64,000 bases of DNA. Source: Streptomyces sp. NBC_00525. GTDB taxonomy: Bacteria; Actinomycetota; Actinomycetes; Streptomycetales; Streptomycetaceae. Where the stretch lies: NCBI RefSeq assembly GCF_036346595.1, contig NZ_CP107834.1, forward strand, positions 5,890,001 through 5,954,000. Reading direction: 5' to 3'. Positions 44,291-53,892 of this stretch are shown here, one piece after another. Position 1 is the stretch's first letter. Every line of letters starts with the position of its first letter. The notes under the pieces are model-generated. The model did no database searches. It had not been told where the DNA came from and saw only the letters and a program-made list of their open reading frames with translations. The translations under genes and the position numbers were made by a program.

Positions 44291-44935
44291 ATGGACGTAC
44301 TCACCGACAATTTCTCGCTCTACGGCAAGGGTTTCCTCGGGACCGTCGAACTCACCGTCTACGCCTCGATCCTGGCGATGGTCCTCGGCTTCGTGATGGC
44401 CTCGTTCCGGGTGGCGCCGGTCGGCTCGCTCCGCGTCTTCGGCACGGTGTGGGTGACGATCCTGCGCAACACCCCGCTCACCCTGCTGTTCTTCGCCGTG
44501 CTCCTCGGCCTGCCGCGCTTCGGCCTGGTGCTGCCGTTCGAGGTCTTCGCCGTCCTCGCGCTGGGCTGCTACACCTCCGCGTTCATCTGCGAGGTGCTGC
44601 GCTCCGGCATCAACACCGTGCCCACCGGGCAGGGCGAGGCGGCCCGCAGCCTCGGGATGACCTTCGGGCAGACCCTCGGCAACATCGTGCTGCCGCAGGC
44701 GTTCCGCTCGGTGATCCCGCCCATCGGCTCGACGCTCATCGCGCTCGCCAAGAACTCGGCGATCGCCGGAGCGTTCAGCGTCACCGAACTCCTCGGCACC
44801 TACAAGACGCTCAACGAACTGGGCTTCAGCATCATCTGGACCTTCGTCTGGATCGCCGTGGGGTACCTCATCATCACCCTCACCATCAGCGCGCTCTTCC
44901 ATGTGATGGAGAAGCGCTGGGGAGTCGCCCGATGA
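44291..44935 (+). CDS. gluC: Glutamate ABC transporter permease
   Basis: Inner-membrane permease, 214 aa, HisM/GlnP type with about five spans. TVELTVYASILAMVLG starts the domain, and the EAA loop is QGEAARSLGMTFGQTLGNIVLPQAFR. ATGA overlap with gluD at 44932. Confidence 0.93.
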   Translation: MDVLTDNFSLYGKGFLGTVELTVYASILAMVLGFVMASFRVAPVGSLRVFGTVWVTILRNTPLTLLFFAVLLGLPRFGLVLPFEVFAVLALGCYTSAFICEVLRSGINTVPTGQGEAARSLGMTFGQTLGNIVLPQAFRSVIPPIGSTLIALAKNSAIAGAFSVTELLGTYKTLNELGFSIIWTFVWIAVGYLIITLTISALFHVMEKRWGVAR

Positions 44936-45804
44936 CCGCCCACACCGCGCCCGCCGCGAACGCCCTCTACGACATCCCGGGCCCGCACACCCGTAAACGC
45001 CACCGCCTCTACGGGCTCGTCTCGACCCTCCTCATCCTCGCCCTCATCGGCTGGGTCGTCTATCTCCTGTTCGACACCGACCAGTTCACCGCCGCCAAGT
45101 GGACACCCTTCGAGTACAAGGGCATCCAGGAACTCCTGCTGCGCGGCCTCGGCAACACCCTCAAGGCATTCGCGTACGCGGCCGTCCTGTCGCTGGTGCT
45201 GGGCGCCGTGCTCGCGGTGGGGCGGCTCTCCGACCACCGGCCGGTGCGCTGGATCGCCACGATCCTCGTCGAGTTCTTCCGCGCGATGCCCGTGCTGGTG
45301 ATGATCTTCTTCGTCTTCGTGGCGCTGAAGGTGCAGCCGCTCCCCGCGCTGGTCACCGGACTCACCCTCTACAACGGCTCGGTGCTCGCCGAGGTGTTCC
45401 GCACCGGCATCAACTCCGTCGAACGCGGCCAGCGCGAGGCCGCGTACGCGCTCGGCATGCGCAAGACGCAGGTCACCACGTTCGTCCTCGCCCCGCAGGC
45501 GGTGCGCGCCATGCTGCCCACCATCATCAGCCAACTGGTGGTCGCCCTGAAGGACACCTCGCTGGGCTACCTGATCACCTACGAGGAATTCCTCCACGCC
45601 GGGAAGCTCATCGCGTCCAACCTGGACTACGATCTGCCTTTCATCCCCGTGGTGATGGTGATCTCACCGATCTACATCGGGATGTGCATGCTGCTCTCCT
45701 GGTTCGCCACCTGGGTGGCGAAGCGGCAGCGACGCAATCCGAAGACGGAGGCGGTGGGCGTCGGACCGGCACAGCCCGGCACGCTGATGCCGGGAGGGCG
45801 GTAA
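44932..45804 (+). CDS. gluD: Glutamate ABC transporter permease
   Basis: Second permease, 290 aa. A cytoplasmic N-terminal extension (~40 aa) precedes the first span. Core: LGNTLKAFAYAAVLSLVLGAVL, EFFRAMPVLVMIFF and EAA loop REAAYALGMRKTQVTTFVLAPQAVR. It ends the operon; 88 nt lie before the convergent L,D-transpeptidase gene, where only weak hairpins are seen. Confidence 0.93.
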   Translation: MTAHTAPAANALYDIPGPHTRKRHRLYGLVSTLLILALIGWVVYLLFDTDQFTAAKWTPFEYKGIQELLLRGLGNTLKAFAYAAVLSLVLGAVLAVGRLSDHRPVRWIATILVEFFRAMPVLVMIFFVFVALKVQPLPALVTGLTLYNGSVLAEVFRTGINSVERGQREAAYALGMRKTQVTTFVLAPQAVRAMLPTIISQLVVALKDTSLGYLITYEEFLHAGKLIASNLDYDLPFIPVVMVISPIYIGMCMLLSWFATWVAKRQRRNPKTEAVGVGPAQPGTLMPGGR

Positions 45805-45892
45805 AAAGACGGGAGCGGGGTCCGACCGGCAGCAGTCGGTGATCACTTCACGCCACGGCGGGAAGAAGGTCAGCTGCGCGCCGGCGGACCGG

Positions 45893-47140
45893 TCAGCCGA
45901 GCGCGCTCCGCGTCCGCCAGTCGGCCCAGGAGACGTTCCACGCCCCGTAGCCGTTGCCCTCCGCGACCGTGCCCTTGGTGTCCTTGCCGGTGATCTCGAA
46001 CGGGTCGCCGACGCGCACCTGCCGGTAGAGGGCCGCGGCGTCCGCGTCGCTCATCCCCACACACCCCGAACTGTGGTTGGCCCGCCCGAAGTACGCCGCG
46101 TTCCACGGGGCCGCGTGGGCGTACATGCCCGACCAGGTCAGCCGCATCGAGTAGTCGACCATCTTGTCGTAGGCGTCGCCCAGGCCCACCGTCTCGGAGC
46201 GCATGTTGATCGTGCCCTCCTTCGACATCAGCACCGCCGTCCCGCGCCACGACCGCTTGTCCCCGCCCGGCGTACCGCCCGACACCGGCACGTCCATGAC
46301 CGTACGGCCGTCGCGCCGCAGCGTCAGCCGGTGCCGGTCCAGGTCCACCTCGACCACCTGGCTCGCGCCCACCGTGAACGCCGTCGCGTAGTCCCGTACG
46401 AAGAAGCCGCCCGCCGGGCCGGAGTCGACGCCGTTCAGCTCGGCGTCCAGGGTGATGCGGGTGCCCGGCTTCCAGTACTTCTCGGGGCGCCAGTCGACGC
46501 GGTCGCGGCCCGAGTGGTCGCGCACCCAGCCCCACGCGCCCTCGGTGTCATTCGACGTGGACACCTTGAGGGCCTTCTCCACGGCGGCCTTGTCCTTCAC
46601 CGGGTTGTCGAACACGATCGACAGCGGCTGCGCGATCCCGACCGTGGTGTTCTTGCCGGGGGCCAGGGTCAGCTTGTTCACCTTGCCCGCCGCCCGCGTC
46701 GTGAACGACGCCGTGTCGCCGCTGCCCGAGGTGTCCCGCGCCTTCACGCGGTACGTGGTGCCGGGCGCCGCCATCCGGTCCGACGTCCAGGTCCGGCCGT
46801 CGGCGGATATCCGGCCGGTGAGCGCCCCGCCCCCGTCGGCCGACACCGTCACCTCGCGCAGCTTCCCGGCCGCCAGCGTCACCGTCACCGGCCGGCCCGC
46901 CACCGCCGAGGTGCCGTGCGGGCTCACCGAGATGGCGGCCGGGGCCGCCGCCTCGGACGGAGCGGCCCCGCCCCCGCCGCCGGCCCCCCGGTCCGTCGCG
47001 GCGGCGCCACCGGAGCAGGCCGTGAGGGCGAGGCCGAGCACCGCGGCCCCGGTGACCAGCGCCAACCGGGCGGGGCGCGGCGGACGCGCCGGAACCAGGA
47101 ATGCGCGCATCGCAGGAGAGACGGGAGACATGGGAATCAA
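45893..47140 (-). CDS. L,D-transpeptidase lipoprotein
   Basis: Peptidoglycan 3-3 cross-linking enzyme, 415 aa. Signal with lipobox LALTAC, a Gly/Ala-rich linker, two Ig-like domains (ISVSPHGTSAVAGRPVTV; KVNKLTLAPGKNTTVG) and a C-terminal YkuD domain with MYAHAAPWNA and catalytic Cys in HSSGCVGMSDADAAALY. This layout is that of LdtMt2-type proteins. TTG 47140 is proposed since GGAGG (minus strand, 47152-47148) is seven bases upstream; ATG 47131 is the alternative. Divergent from the FemAB gene. Confidence 0.9.
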   Translation of the reverse strand: MIPMSPVSPAMRAFLVPARPPRPARLALVTGAAVLGLALTACSGGAAATDRGAGGGGGAAPSEAAAPAAISVSPHGTSAVAGRPVTVTLAAGKLREVTVSADGGGALTGRISADGRTWTSDRMAAPGTTYRVKARDTSGSGDTASFTTRAAGKVNKLTLAPGKNTTVGIAQPLSIVFDNPVKDKAAVEKALKVSTSNDTEGAWGWVRDHSGRDRVDWRPEKYWKPGTRITLDAELNGVDSGPAGGFFVRDYATAFTVGASQVVEVDLDRHRLTLRRDGRTVMDVPVSGGTPGGDKRSWRGTAVLMSKEGTINMRSETVGLGDAYDKMVDYSMRLTWSGMYAHAAPWNAAYFGRANHSSGCVGMSDADAAALYRQVRVGDPFEITGKDTKGTVAEGNGYGAWNVSWADWRTRSALG

Positions 47141-47360
47141 GGGGAAACCTCCAGGTTTCTGCCGGATCGCAGGCGGCGACGCATCGGAGCCTAGGTTCCG
47201 TACATCCGCGCAGAAACCGGATCGCGCTGTGTGACGGCAAGCGGAGCGCAACGGTCATCGTCCGGTCACATTCGGCGCGCGGAGCCGTCACAGACCGCTG
47301 TGAGCATCCTGTGCAGCCCGCGGAGCAGACCGCGGGGACGTACGAGGGAGGGCCACCGAC

Positions 47361-48524
47361 ATGTCAGCGCTGCTCGCCACGGGAGACCGCAGCCGCGAAC
47401 GGGACCTGCGCGTACACGGCCTCACGGCCGCCGAGCACCGCGCCCACCTCGTTACCCACCCCGACGCCGGCTTCCTCCAGCACCCCTCCTGGGCCGGTGT
47501 GAAGGAGGGCTGGAGGTCCGAGAGCCTCGGCTGGCACGACGAGTGCGGCACACCGCGCGGCAGCGCCCTCGTCCTCTACCGGCAGTTCCCCGGCACCCGG
47601 AAGTACTTCGCCTACCTCCCCGAGGGGCCCGTCACCGACTGGGCCGATCCCGCGATGGACCGGTGGCTGCGCCCGCTGCTCGCGCATCTGCGCGCGGCCG
47701 GAGCCTTCGCCGTGCGCATCGGTCCTTCCCCCGCCTACCGGCGCTGGGACGGCGCCCGGCTCAAGGCCGCCACCGGCCCCGGACGTACCGTCGGCGACGT
47801 GCTGGCCAGTGAGGTCGATCCGGTCGGCGCCGCCGTCGCCGACCGGCTGCGGGCTCGCGGCTGGCGGCGCTGCGGCGGGGACGGCGACGACGCCGACGCC
47901 CAGCCCCGGTACGTCTTCCGGGTCCCGCTCGCCGGCCGCACCACCGAGGACCTGTGGTCCGGGCTCAACCAGGAATGGCGCCGCAACGTGCGCCGCGCCC
48001 GCACCGCCGGGGTACGCGTCGTCACCGGCGGCGCGGCCGAACTCCCCGAGTTCCACCGGCTGCTGAGGATCACCGAGGAACGCGACGGCTTCCGGCTCGG
48101 CCGCTCGCTCGCCTACTACCAGCGCCAGTACGCGGCGCTCAACGCCGAACACCCCGGCCGCATGAAACTCCGCCTGGCCGTGCACGACGGCGAGATCCTG
48201 GCCGCCCACACCATGATCAGCACCGGCCGGCGGGTCTGGTACCAGACCGGCGCGTCCGCCGACCACCGCCGCGAGGTGCGTCCCAGCAACGCCCTCCAGT
48301 GGCAGATGCTGTGCGACGCACGGGACGGCGGCGCCGAGGTGTACGACATGCGCGGGGTATCCTCCACCCTCGATCCCGACGACCGCCCCTTCGGGCTGCT
48401 GCGCTGGAAGCTCGGCACCGGCGGGCAGGTCGTGGAGACCCTCGGAGAGTGGGAGACATCGGTGGGCGGAGCCGCCAACAACACGTTGTACCGGGCGTTC
48501 CAGGCGTACCTGGCCCGCCGATGA
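47361..48524 (+). CDS. FemAB-like peptidoglycan aminoacyltransferase
   Basis: GNAT-related FemABX enzyme, 387 aa, which adds an amino acid from aminoacyl-tRNA to the cell-wall stem peptide. Family features are HPDAGFLQHPSWAGVKEGW, LNQEWRRNVRRARTAGVRV (substrate/tRNA-contact helix), the second GNAT fold with ILAAHTMISTGRRVWYQTGAS and YDMRGVSSTLDPDD. ATG 47361 is preceded by GAGGGAGG. It overlaps murJ by ATGA. Confidence 0.88.
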   Translation: MSALLATGDRSRERDLRVHGLTAAEHRAHLVTHPDAGFLQHPSWAGVKEGWRSESLGWHDECGTPRGSALVLYRQFPGTRKYFAYLPEGPVTDWADPAMDRWLRPLLAHLRAAGAFAVRIGPSPAYRRWDGARLKAATGPGRTVGDVLASEVDPVGAAVADRLRARGWRRCGGDGDDADAQPRYVFRVPLAGRTTEDLWSGLNQEWRRNVRRARTAGVRVVTGGAAELPEFHRLLRITEERDGFRLGRSLAYYQRQYAALNAEHPGRMKLRLAVHDGEILAAHTMISTGRRVWYQTGASADHRREVRPSNALQWQMLCDARDGGAEVYDMRGVSSTLDPDDRPFGLLRWKLGTGGQVVETLGEWETSVGGAANNTLYRAFQAYLARR

Positions 48525-50272
48525 CCGCCGCAGGCACCGCCCCAGGGGCGGCCGCTCCCGAACAGCCCGGCGCCCAGCAGCCCGGCCCGCAGCAGCCCGA
48601 CGCCGAACAGTCCGGCTCCGGGCAGCCCGGCGCCCGCGGCTCCGGCTCGGTGCTGCGCAGCGGCGCGGTGATGGCCGCGGGCTCGATCGTCTCAAGGGCC
48701 ACCGGGTTCATACGCTCGGCGATCGTCGTCGCCGCGCTCGGCACCGGGCTGCGCGCGGACGGCTACACGGTCGCCAACACCCTGCCCAACATCCTCTACA
48801 TGCTCCTCATCGGCGGCGCCCTCAACGCCGTCTTCGTCCCCGAACTCGTACGCGCCGCCAAGGAGCACGCCGACGGCGGCGCCGCCTACACCGACCGCCT
48901 GCTCACCCTGTGCACCACCGGACTCCTCGTCCTCACCGGGCTCGCCGTCCTCGCCGCACCCCTGATCGTCTCGGTGTACGCCCCCACCTACGAGGGCGAC
49001 CAGGCCGAACTCACCATCGCCCTGGCCCGCTACTGCCTGCCGCAGATCTTCTTCTACGGCCTGTTCACGCTCCTGGGCCAAGTGCTCAACTCCCGCGACC
49101 GGTTCGGTGCGATGATGTGGACACCCGTCCTCAACAACCTCGTGATCATCGCCGTGTTCGGGCTCTACCTCTGGACGGCCGTCGGCTCCGACGGCACCCT
49201 CACCGCGGACCAGGCGCGGTGGCTGGGCTGGGGCACCACGGCGGGCATCGCCGTACAGAGCCTCGCCCTGCTGCCCTCGCTGCGCGGCGCGAAGTTCCGC
49301 TGGCGGCCCCGCTTCGACTGGCGCGGCAGCGGACTGACCCGGCCGCTGCGCGCCGCCGGCTGGCTCGTCATGCTCGTCCTCACCAACCAGGCCGCCTACT
49401 GGGTCGTCACCCGGCTCGCCACCGCCAGCGGCCAGCACGCGGCGGACCAGAACGTCGCGGGCGGCGCCGGCTACACCGCGTACAGCTACGCCTATCAGCT
49501 GTGGGTCGTACCGCAGGGCATCGTGACCGTCAGCCTCGTCACCGCGCTGATGCCCCGCATGAGCCGGGCGGCGGCCGCCGGCGACCTCGCCGGAGTGCGC
49601 CGGGACCTCTCGTACGCCCTGCGCACCTCGGCCGCCGTCGTCGTTCCGGCCGCCGCGCTGCTCCTCGCGCTCGCGCCCTGGGTGATGGGCTCGGTCTTCG
49701 GCTACGGGCGCACCGACCACGCCGACATCACGGTGATGGCGGGCATGATGGCCGCGTTCGCGCCCGGCCTCGTCGCCTTCTCCGGGCAGTACGTGCTCTC
49801 CCGCGGCTTCTACGCGATGAGCGACACCCGCACCCCGTTCCTGCTGAACCTCGTGATCGCGGCCCTCAACGCCGGACTCACCGTCGTCGCCTACCTCACC
49901 CTGCCCGCGCGCTGGGCGGTGACCGGCATGGCGGGCGCCTACTCCGCCGCCCTGCTCGCCGGCTTCGCCGTCACCGCGTACGTACTGCACCGCCGAGTCT
50001 CCCCGCCCGGCACGGCCCGCCCGTCGCTCGCCCGCTCGCCCGGCGTATGGGCGCATGTGCGGCTGGGCGTCGCCTGCGTACCGGCCGGACTGCTGGCGTA
50101 CGGGGTGGCCCGCGCGGTCGACACGGAGGGCTCCGGCCTCGGCGACCTGGCCGCGCTCGGCGCCGGCACGGCCGTCTTGGCGCTGGTCGTGGCGGCGCTC
50201 GCCCGGCCGCTGCGGCTCGACGAGGTGACCACCGCGCTGAGCGCCGTCCGGGGCAGGCTGCGACGCGGCTGA
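48521..50272 (+). CDS. murJ: Lipid II flippase MurJ
   Basis: Membrane protein of 583 aa with ~14 predicted spans. Typical MviN/MurJ features are SIVSRATGFIRSAIVVAALG at the first span, YMLLIGGALNAVFVPELVR and FLVNLVIAAL-like later repeats (FLLNLVIAALNAGLTV). It moves lipid II across the membrane. It is translationally coupled to the FemAB gene. The N-terminus has a Pro/Gln-rich cytoplasmic tail (~45 aa) with repeated QQPG-like units. A longer actinobacterial MurJ with a pseudokinase domain exists elsewhere; this one lacks it, so it may be a paralogue. Confidence 0.88.
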   Translation: MTAAGTAPGAAAPEQPGAQQPGPQQPDAEQSGSGQPGARGSGSVLRSGAVMAAGSIVSRATGFIRSAIVVAALGTGLRADGYTVANTLPNILYMLLIGGALNAVFVPELVRAAKEHADGGAAYTDRLLTLCTTGLLVLTGLAVLAAPLIVSVYAPTYEGDQAELTIALARYCLPQIFFYGLFTLLGQVLNSRDRFGAMMWTPVLNNLVIIAVFGLYLWTAVGSDGTLTADQARWLGWGTTAGIAVQSLALLPSLRGAKFRWRPRFDWRGSGLTRPLRAAGWLVMLVLTNQAAYWVVTRLATASGQHAADQNVAGGAGYTAYSYAYQLWVVPQGIVTVSLVTALMPRMSRAAAAGDLAGVRRDLSYALRTSAAVVVPAAALLLALAPWVMGSVFGYGRTDHADITVMAGMMAAFAPGLVAFSGQYVLSRGFYAMSDTRTPFLLNLVIAALNAGLTVVAYLTLPARWAVTGMAGAYSAALLAGFAVTAYVLHRRVSPPGTARPSLARSPGVWAHVRLGVACVPAGLLAYGVARAVDTEGSGLGDLAALGAGTAVLALVVAALARPLRLDEVTTALSAVRGRLRRG

Positions 50273-50331
50273 CCCCGCCTCGTTCGCCCGCCCGTTCGAA
50301 ACCGTTCCCCGACCGCTGGGATACTGACGCC

Positions 50332-51054
50332 ATGCCGCGCGTGCTCCTGATCGAAGACGACCCCTCCGTGCGCGAAGGGGTCGAGCTGGGCCTGCGCAGA
50401 CGCGGCCACGACCTGCGGGCCGTCGCCACGGGCGAGGCCGGGCTCGCCGCGCTGGGCGAGTTCCGGCCCGACCTCGTCCTCCTCGACCTGATGCTGCCCG
50501 GCATGAACGGCGTCCAGGTCTGCCGCCGCATCCGCGAGACCAGCCAGCTGCCCGTGATCATGCTCACCGCGCGCGGCGACGACTTCGACGTCGTCGTGGG
50601 CCTGGAGGCCGGCGCCGACGACTACATCGTCAAACCCGCCCGCACCGAGGTCATCGAGGCCCGCATCCGCGCCGTCCTGCGCCGCCTCACCGCCCCCGCC
50701 GGGCGCGGCGGCACCGAGGCGCACGGCGAACTGACCGTGGACCGCGCGGGCCTCACCGTCGCCAAGTCCGGCGAACGCCTGCTCCTCGCCCCCTCCGAAC
50801 TCAAGCTGCTGCTCCACCTCTCGGCCTCGCCCGAACAGGTCTTCAGCCGCCAGCAACTCCTGGAGTACGTGTGGGAGCACAGCTACCACGGGGACGCCCG
50901 GCTGGTCGACGCCTGCGTACGCCGGCTCCGCCAGAAGATCGAGGACGTCCCCGGCACCCCCCGCTACATCCAGACGGTCCGCGGCTTCGGCTACCGCTTC
51001 GGCCCCGTGACTGGCGCCGGGCCGGGCAGAGCCGACAAGGCCCCCCTCGCGTGA
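50332..51054 (+). CDS. OmpR-family response regulator
   Basis: DNA-binding regulator, 240 aa. Receiver domain with acidic pocket LLIEDD, phospho-acceptor Asp52 in LLDLMLPG, switch Thr in IMLTARGDD and Lys in YIVKPA. The C-terminal winged helix has VFSRQQLLEYVWEH and RRLRQKIEDVPGTPRYIQTVRGFGYRF spread over the end. GATACT (50320-50325) just before the ATG and no ribosome site suggest a leaderless mRNA. GTGA overlap with the kinase. Confidence 0.93.
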   Translation: MPRVLLIEDDPSVREGVELGLRRRGHDLRAVATGEAGLAALGEFRPDLVLLDLMLPGMNGVQVCRRIRETSQLPVIMLTARGDDFDVVVGLEAGADDYIVKPARTEVIEARIRAVLRRLTAPAGRGGTEAHGELTVDRAGLTVAKSGERLLLAPSELKLLLHLSASPEQVFSRQQLLEYVWEHSYHGDARLVDACVRRLRQKIEDVPGTPRYIQTVRGFGYRFGPVTGAGPGRADKAPLA

Positions 51055-52487
51055 AACCGTTCGCCGCCCGCTTCGGCCTGCGCACCCGGCTCGTCGCGGC
51101 GTTCCTGTTCGTCGCCGCCGTCAGCGCCGCCACCACCGCCGCGCTCACCTACCGCGAGGCCCGCTCGGCGATCCTCCAGCAGGCCCAGGACACCGCCGTC
51201 GCCCAGTTCCGCGACCGGCTCGGCACCCAGTCCGTCACCCTGCCGCTGGACGCGGAGCAGCTGCGCCGGGTGTGCCTCGGGCTCGCCCGCGCGGGCAGCG
51301 CGCACAGCTGGACCGTGTTCGCCGAGTACGGGGACCTGAAGGTCTCCTCATCGGACCGGCCCACCTCCGAGGTGATCACCGACGAACTGCGGGAGGACAC
51401 CCGCACCGCCACCCACGGCTCCTTCCAGCGCGTTGTCAGGAACGGCGAACCCTGGCTGACCGTCGGCATGCCCGCCCTCTTCGACCAGGGCGACGGCAGC
51501 CAGCCCACCGGCCTGGTCCTCTACGCCGTGATGCCGCTCTCCGCCGAGGAGGCGAACATCGCCGCCATGCTCACCGCCGCCCGCGACGGCGCCCTGCCCG
51601 CCCTGCTCATCGCCCTCGTACCCGCCCTGCTCGCCGCCCGTAGCGTCCTGCGCCCCGTCCGCGACCTGCGCCGGGCCGCCGCGGGCATCGGCCGGGGCGA
51701 ACTGGACACCCGGATCACCGTCCGGGGCTCCGACGAACTCGCCGACCTCGCCTGGACGTTCAACGAGTCCTCGACCAAGCTCCAGGAGTCCGTGGACGAG
51801 CTGCGCCGGGCCGAGCAGCGGGCCAGGCGCTTCGCCTCCGACGTCTCCCACGAACTGCGCACCCCGCTCGCCGGCATGCTCGCCGTGACCGAGGTGCTGG
51901 ACGAGGACGCCGCTGAACTGCGCTCCGACACCGCCGCCGCCGTCCGCCTGATCAGCGCGGAGACCGGCAAACTCGCCACCCTCGTCGAGGACCTGATGGA
52001 GATGTCCCGGTTCGACGCCCGCGCGGCCGACCTCCACCTGGACGAGGTCGATGTCGCCGAGACCGTGCGCAAGACGCTCCAGAGCCGCCGCTGGGACGAC
52101 CGGGTCGGCACCGAACTCGCCGCCGGCGTAAGGGCGGCGCTCGACCCGCGCCGCTTCGACGTGATCGTCGCCAACCTGGTCGGCAACGCCCTGCGGCACG
52201 GCGCCGAGCCCGTGACCGTACGGGCGCGCTCCGGGCGGACCGAGGACGGCGACCGGCTCGTCGTCGAGGTCGAGGACAGCGGGCCCGGCATCGACGCGGC
52301 GGTGCTGCCGCACATCTTCGACCGGTTCTACAAGGCGGACGCGGCCCGCACCAGGTCGGCCGGCAGCGGGCTCGGCCTGGCCATCGCCCAGGAGAACGTC
52401 CGGCTGCACGGGGGCACGGTGCGCGCGGCGAACCGCCCCGAGGGCGGTGCGGTGTTCACCGTGGACCTGCCGCTGGGGGAGCGGTGA
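51051..52487 (+). CDS. Sensor histidine kinase
   Basis: Membrane kinase, 478 aa. Span 1 near residues 12-35, extracytoplasmic sensor (~36-180), span 2 (~185-205), HAMP (RSVLRPVRDLRRAAAGIG), phospho-acceptor His267 in SDVSHELRTPL, N-box GNALRHGAE, G1 DSGPGI and G2 GSGLGLAIA. GTG 51051 overlaps the regulator stop. The partner lipoprotein gene follows with a further overlap. Confidence 0.93.
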   Translation: MKPFAARFGLRTRLVAAFLFVAAVSAATTAALTYREARSAILQQAQDTAVAQFRDRLGTQSVTLPLDAEQLRRVCLGLARAGSAHSWTVFAEYGDLKVSSSDRPTSEVITDELREDTRTATHGSFQRVVRNGEPWLTVGMPALFDQGDGSQPTGLVLYAVMPLSAEEANIAAMLTAARDGALPALLIALVPALLAARSVLRPVRDLRRAAAGIGRGELDTRITVRGSDELADLAWTFNESSTKLQESVDELRRAEQRARRFASDVSHELRTPLAGMLAVTEVLDEDAAELRSDTAAAVRLISAETGKLATLVEDLMEMSRFDARAADLHLDEVDVAETVRKTLQSRRWDDRVGTELAAGVRAALDPRRFDVIVANLVGNALRHGAEPVTVRARSGRTEDGDRLVVEVEDSGPGIDAAVLPHIFDRFYKADAARTRSAGSGLGLAIAQENVRLHGGTVRAANRPEGGAVFTVDLPLGER

Positions 52488-53026
52488 GGGCCGGACGCGC
52501 GCTCGGCGCGCTGCTGCCGGTGCTGCTGCTCGCCACGGGGTGCGGCATCCGCGCCACGGACGTGGTGGCGGCCGGTGAACCGGCGCGCGTCGAGGTCGCC
52601 CCGGTCGGCCGGCTGGGCACCCTGCTGTACTTCGTCTCCTCCTCCACGTCCACCCGGCTGCTCCCGGTGATCCGCCAGATCGATCCGGCGGGCGCGAAGG
52701 GGGACCCGCTGGGCAGGGACCCGCTGGGCAGGGACCCGCTGGTGGGCGCGCCCGCGACGCTCGCGCTGCTCTTCCGGGGCCCGACGGGCCAGGAACGGGC
52801 GGCGGGCCTGCGCTCGGAACTCCCGGCGCTGCGGGTGAACGCGGGCGTGGAACTCAGCGCGCAGGGCGTACGGGTCACCTTGGACGTCCCCGTCATCGGC
52901 TTCTCCGAGGCGGCCCGCCAGCAGCTCATCTGCACGGCGGCCCGCGCCCGCACCGCGGACCGCACCGAGGCGGTCACCATCACCGGCACGGACGGCACCA
53001 TCGGCCCGGCCCGCTGCTCGGTGTGA
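52484..53026 (+). CDS. Two-component-associated lipoprotein
   Basis: Secreted lipoprotein of 180 aa. Signal with lipobox LLATGC; no named domain recognised, though C-terminal VRVTLDVPVIGFSEAARQQLICTAARA has the look of a GerMN-related domain. A tandem 15-bp repeat gives DPLGRDPLGRDPLVG near residue 68. GTG 52484 overlaps the kinase stop, so it probably senses or tunes the kinase at the membrane face (inference). Confidence 0.78.
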   Translation: MRAGRALGALLPVLLLATGCGIRATDVVAAGEPARVEVAPVGRLGTLLYFVSSSTSTRLLPVIRQIDPAGAKGDPLGRDPLGRDPLVGAPATLALLFRGPTGQERAAGLRSELPALRVNAGVELSAQGVRVTLDVPVIGFSEAARQQLICTAARARTADRTEAVTITGTDGTIGPARCSV

Positions 53027-53061
53027 CCGCGCCGCCCCCGGGCGCGCTGTCGGCGGGGTGC

Positions 53062-53856
53062 TCAGCCGGCCTTGCGGGCGACCGCTCCGTAGCCACCGGC
53101 CGGTGTCCGGGCCGCGTACGGCGCGTCCGGCCGCCAGGACGATACGGGCACGAGGCCGGGCTCCAGGAGTTCGAAGCCGTCGAGGAACTCCGCGATCTCG
53201 TGGCGGGAGCGCGGGGTGAGCGGTGTGGTGGCGGTGGCGTAGACGGCTTGGGCCGCGCTGCAGTCGGCGAAGTCGTCGGTGGCGTGCGAGAGCACCAGAC
53301 AGCTGCCGGCCACCAGCGCGTCGCGCAGGGCGGCGACGGCCTGTTCGGGCCGCTCCGCGCGCGAGAGGAAGTGGAGCACGGAGACCAGGAGCAGCGCGAC
53401 GGGCCGGCCGAAGTCGATGACGTCGCGGACGCGCGGATGCTCCACGATGCCGTGCGGGTCGCGGAGGTCGGCGAGCGCGACGCCGACCCGGCCGGACCCG
53501 CTGAGCAGGGCGTCCGCGTGCGCGATGACGATCGGGTCGTTGTCGACGTACGCCACGCCCACTCCGGGCGCCGTCGCGCGGGCGACCTCGTGCACATTGG
53601 GGTGGTGCGGCAGCCCGGCGCCTATGTCGATGATCTGCCGTACGCCCGCGGCGACGACGTGGCGGACCGCGCGTTCCAGGAAGGCGCGGTTGGCGCGGGC
53701 GCCGGCCCGCTCCTGGGAGGCGGCCGCGACCAGCGCGTCACCGGCCCGCTCGTCCACCCGGTAGTTGTCCTTGCCGCCGAGTAGGTAGTCGTAGATCCTT
53801 GCGGAGTGGGGCCGGCCGGTGTCGATCACCGGGGCGGGTAAGCCGTGCTGCCTCAC
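53062..53856 (-). CDS. SAM-dependent methyltransferase (DUF574 type)
   Basis: Protein of 264 aa of a family abundant in streptomycetes. HSARIYDYLLGGKDNYRVDE at the N-terminus is diagnostic; DIGAGLP is the SAM-binding motif and VAYVDNDPIVIAHA the second. LLLVSVLHFLSRAERPEQAV follows. GTG 53856 has GAGGAG upstream. Function of this family is largely unknown. Divergent to the HTH regulator. Confidence 0.88.
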   Translation of the reverse strand: MRQHGLPAPVIDTGRPHSARIYDYLLGGKDNYRVDERAGDALVAAASQERAGARANRAFLERAVRHVVAAGVRQIIDIGAGLPHHPNVHEVARATAPGVGVAYVDNDPIVIAHADALLSGSGRVGVALADLRDPHGIVEHPRVRDVIDFGRPVALLLVSVLHFLSRAERPEQAVAALRDALVAGSCLVLSHATDDFADCSAAQAVYATATTPLTPRSRHEIAEFLDGFELLEPGLVPVSSWRPDAPYAARTPAGGYGAVARKAG

Positions 53857-53892
53857 GTGGCGCTCCTCTCGGCGGTCGCTGCGATCCTGCCT

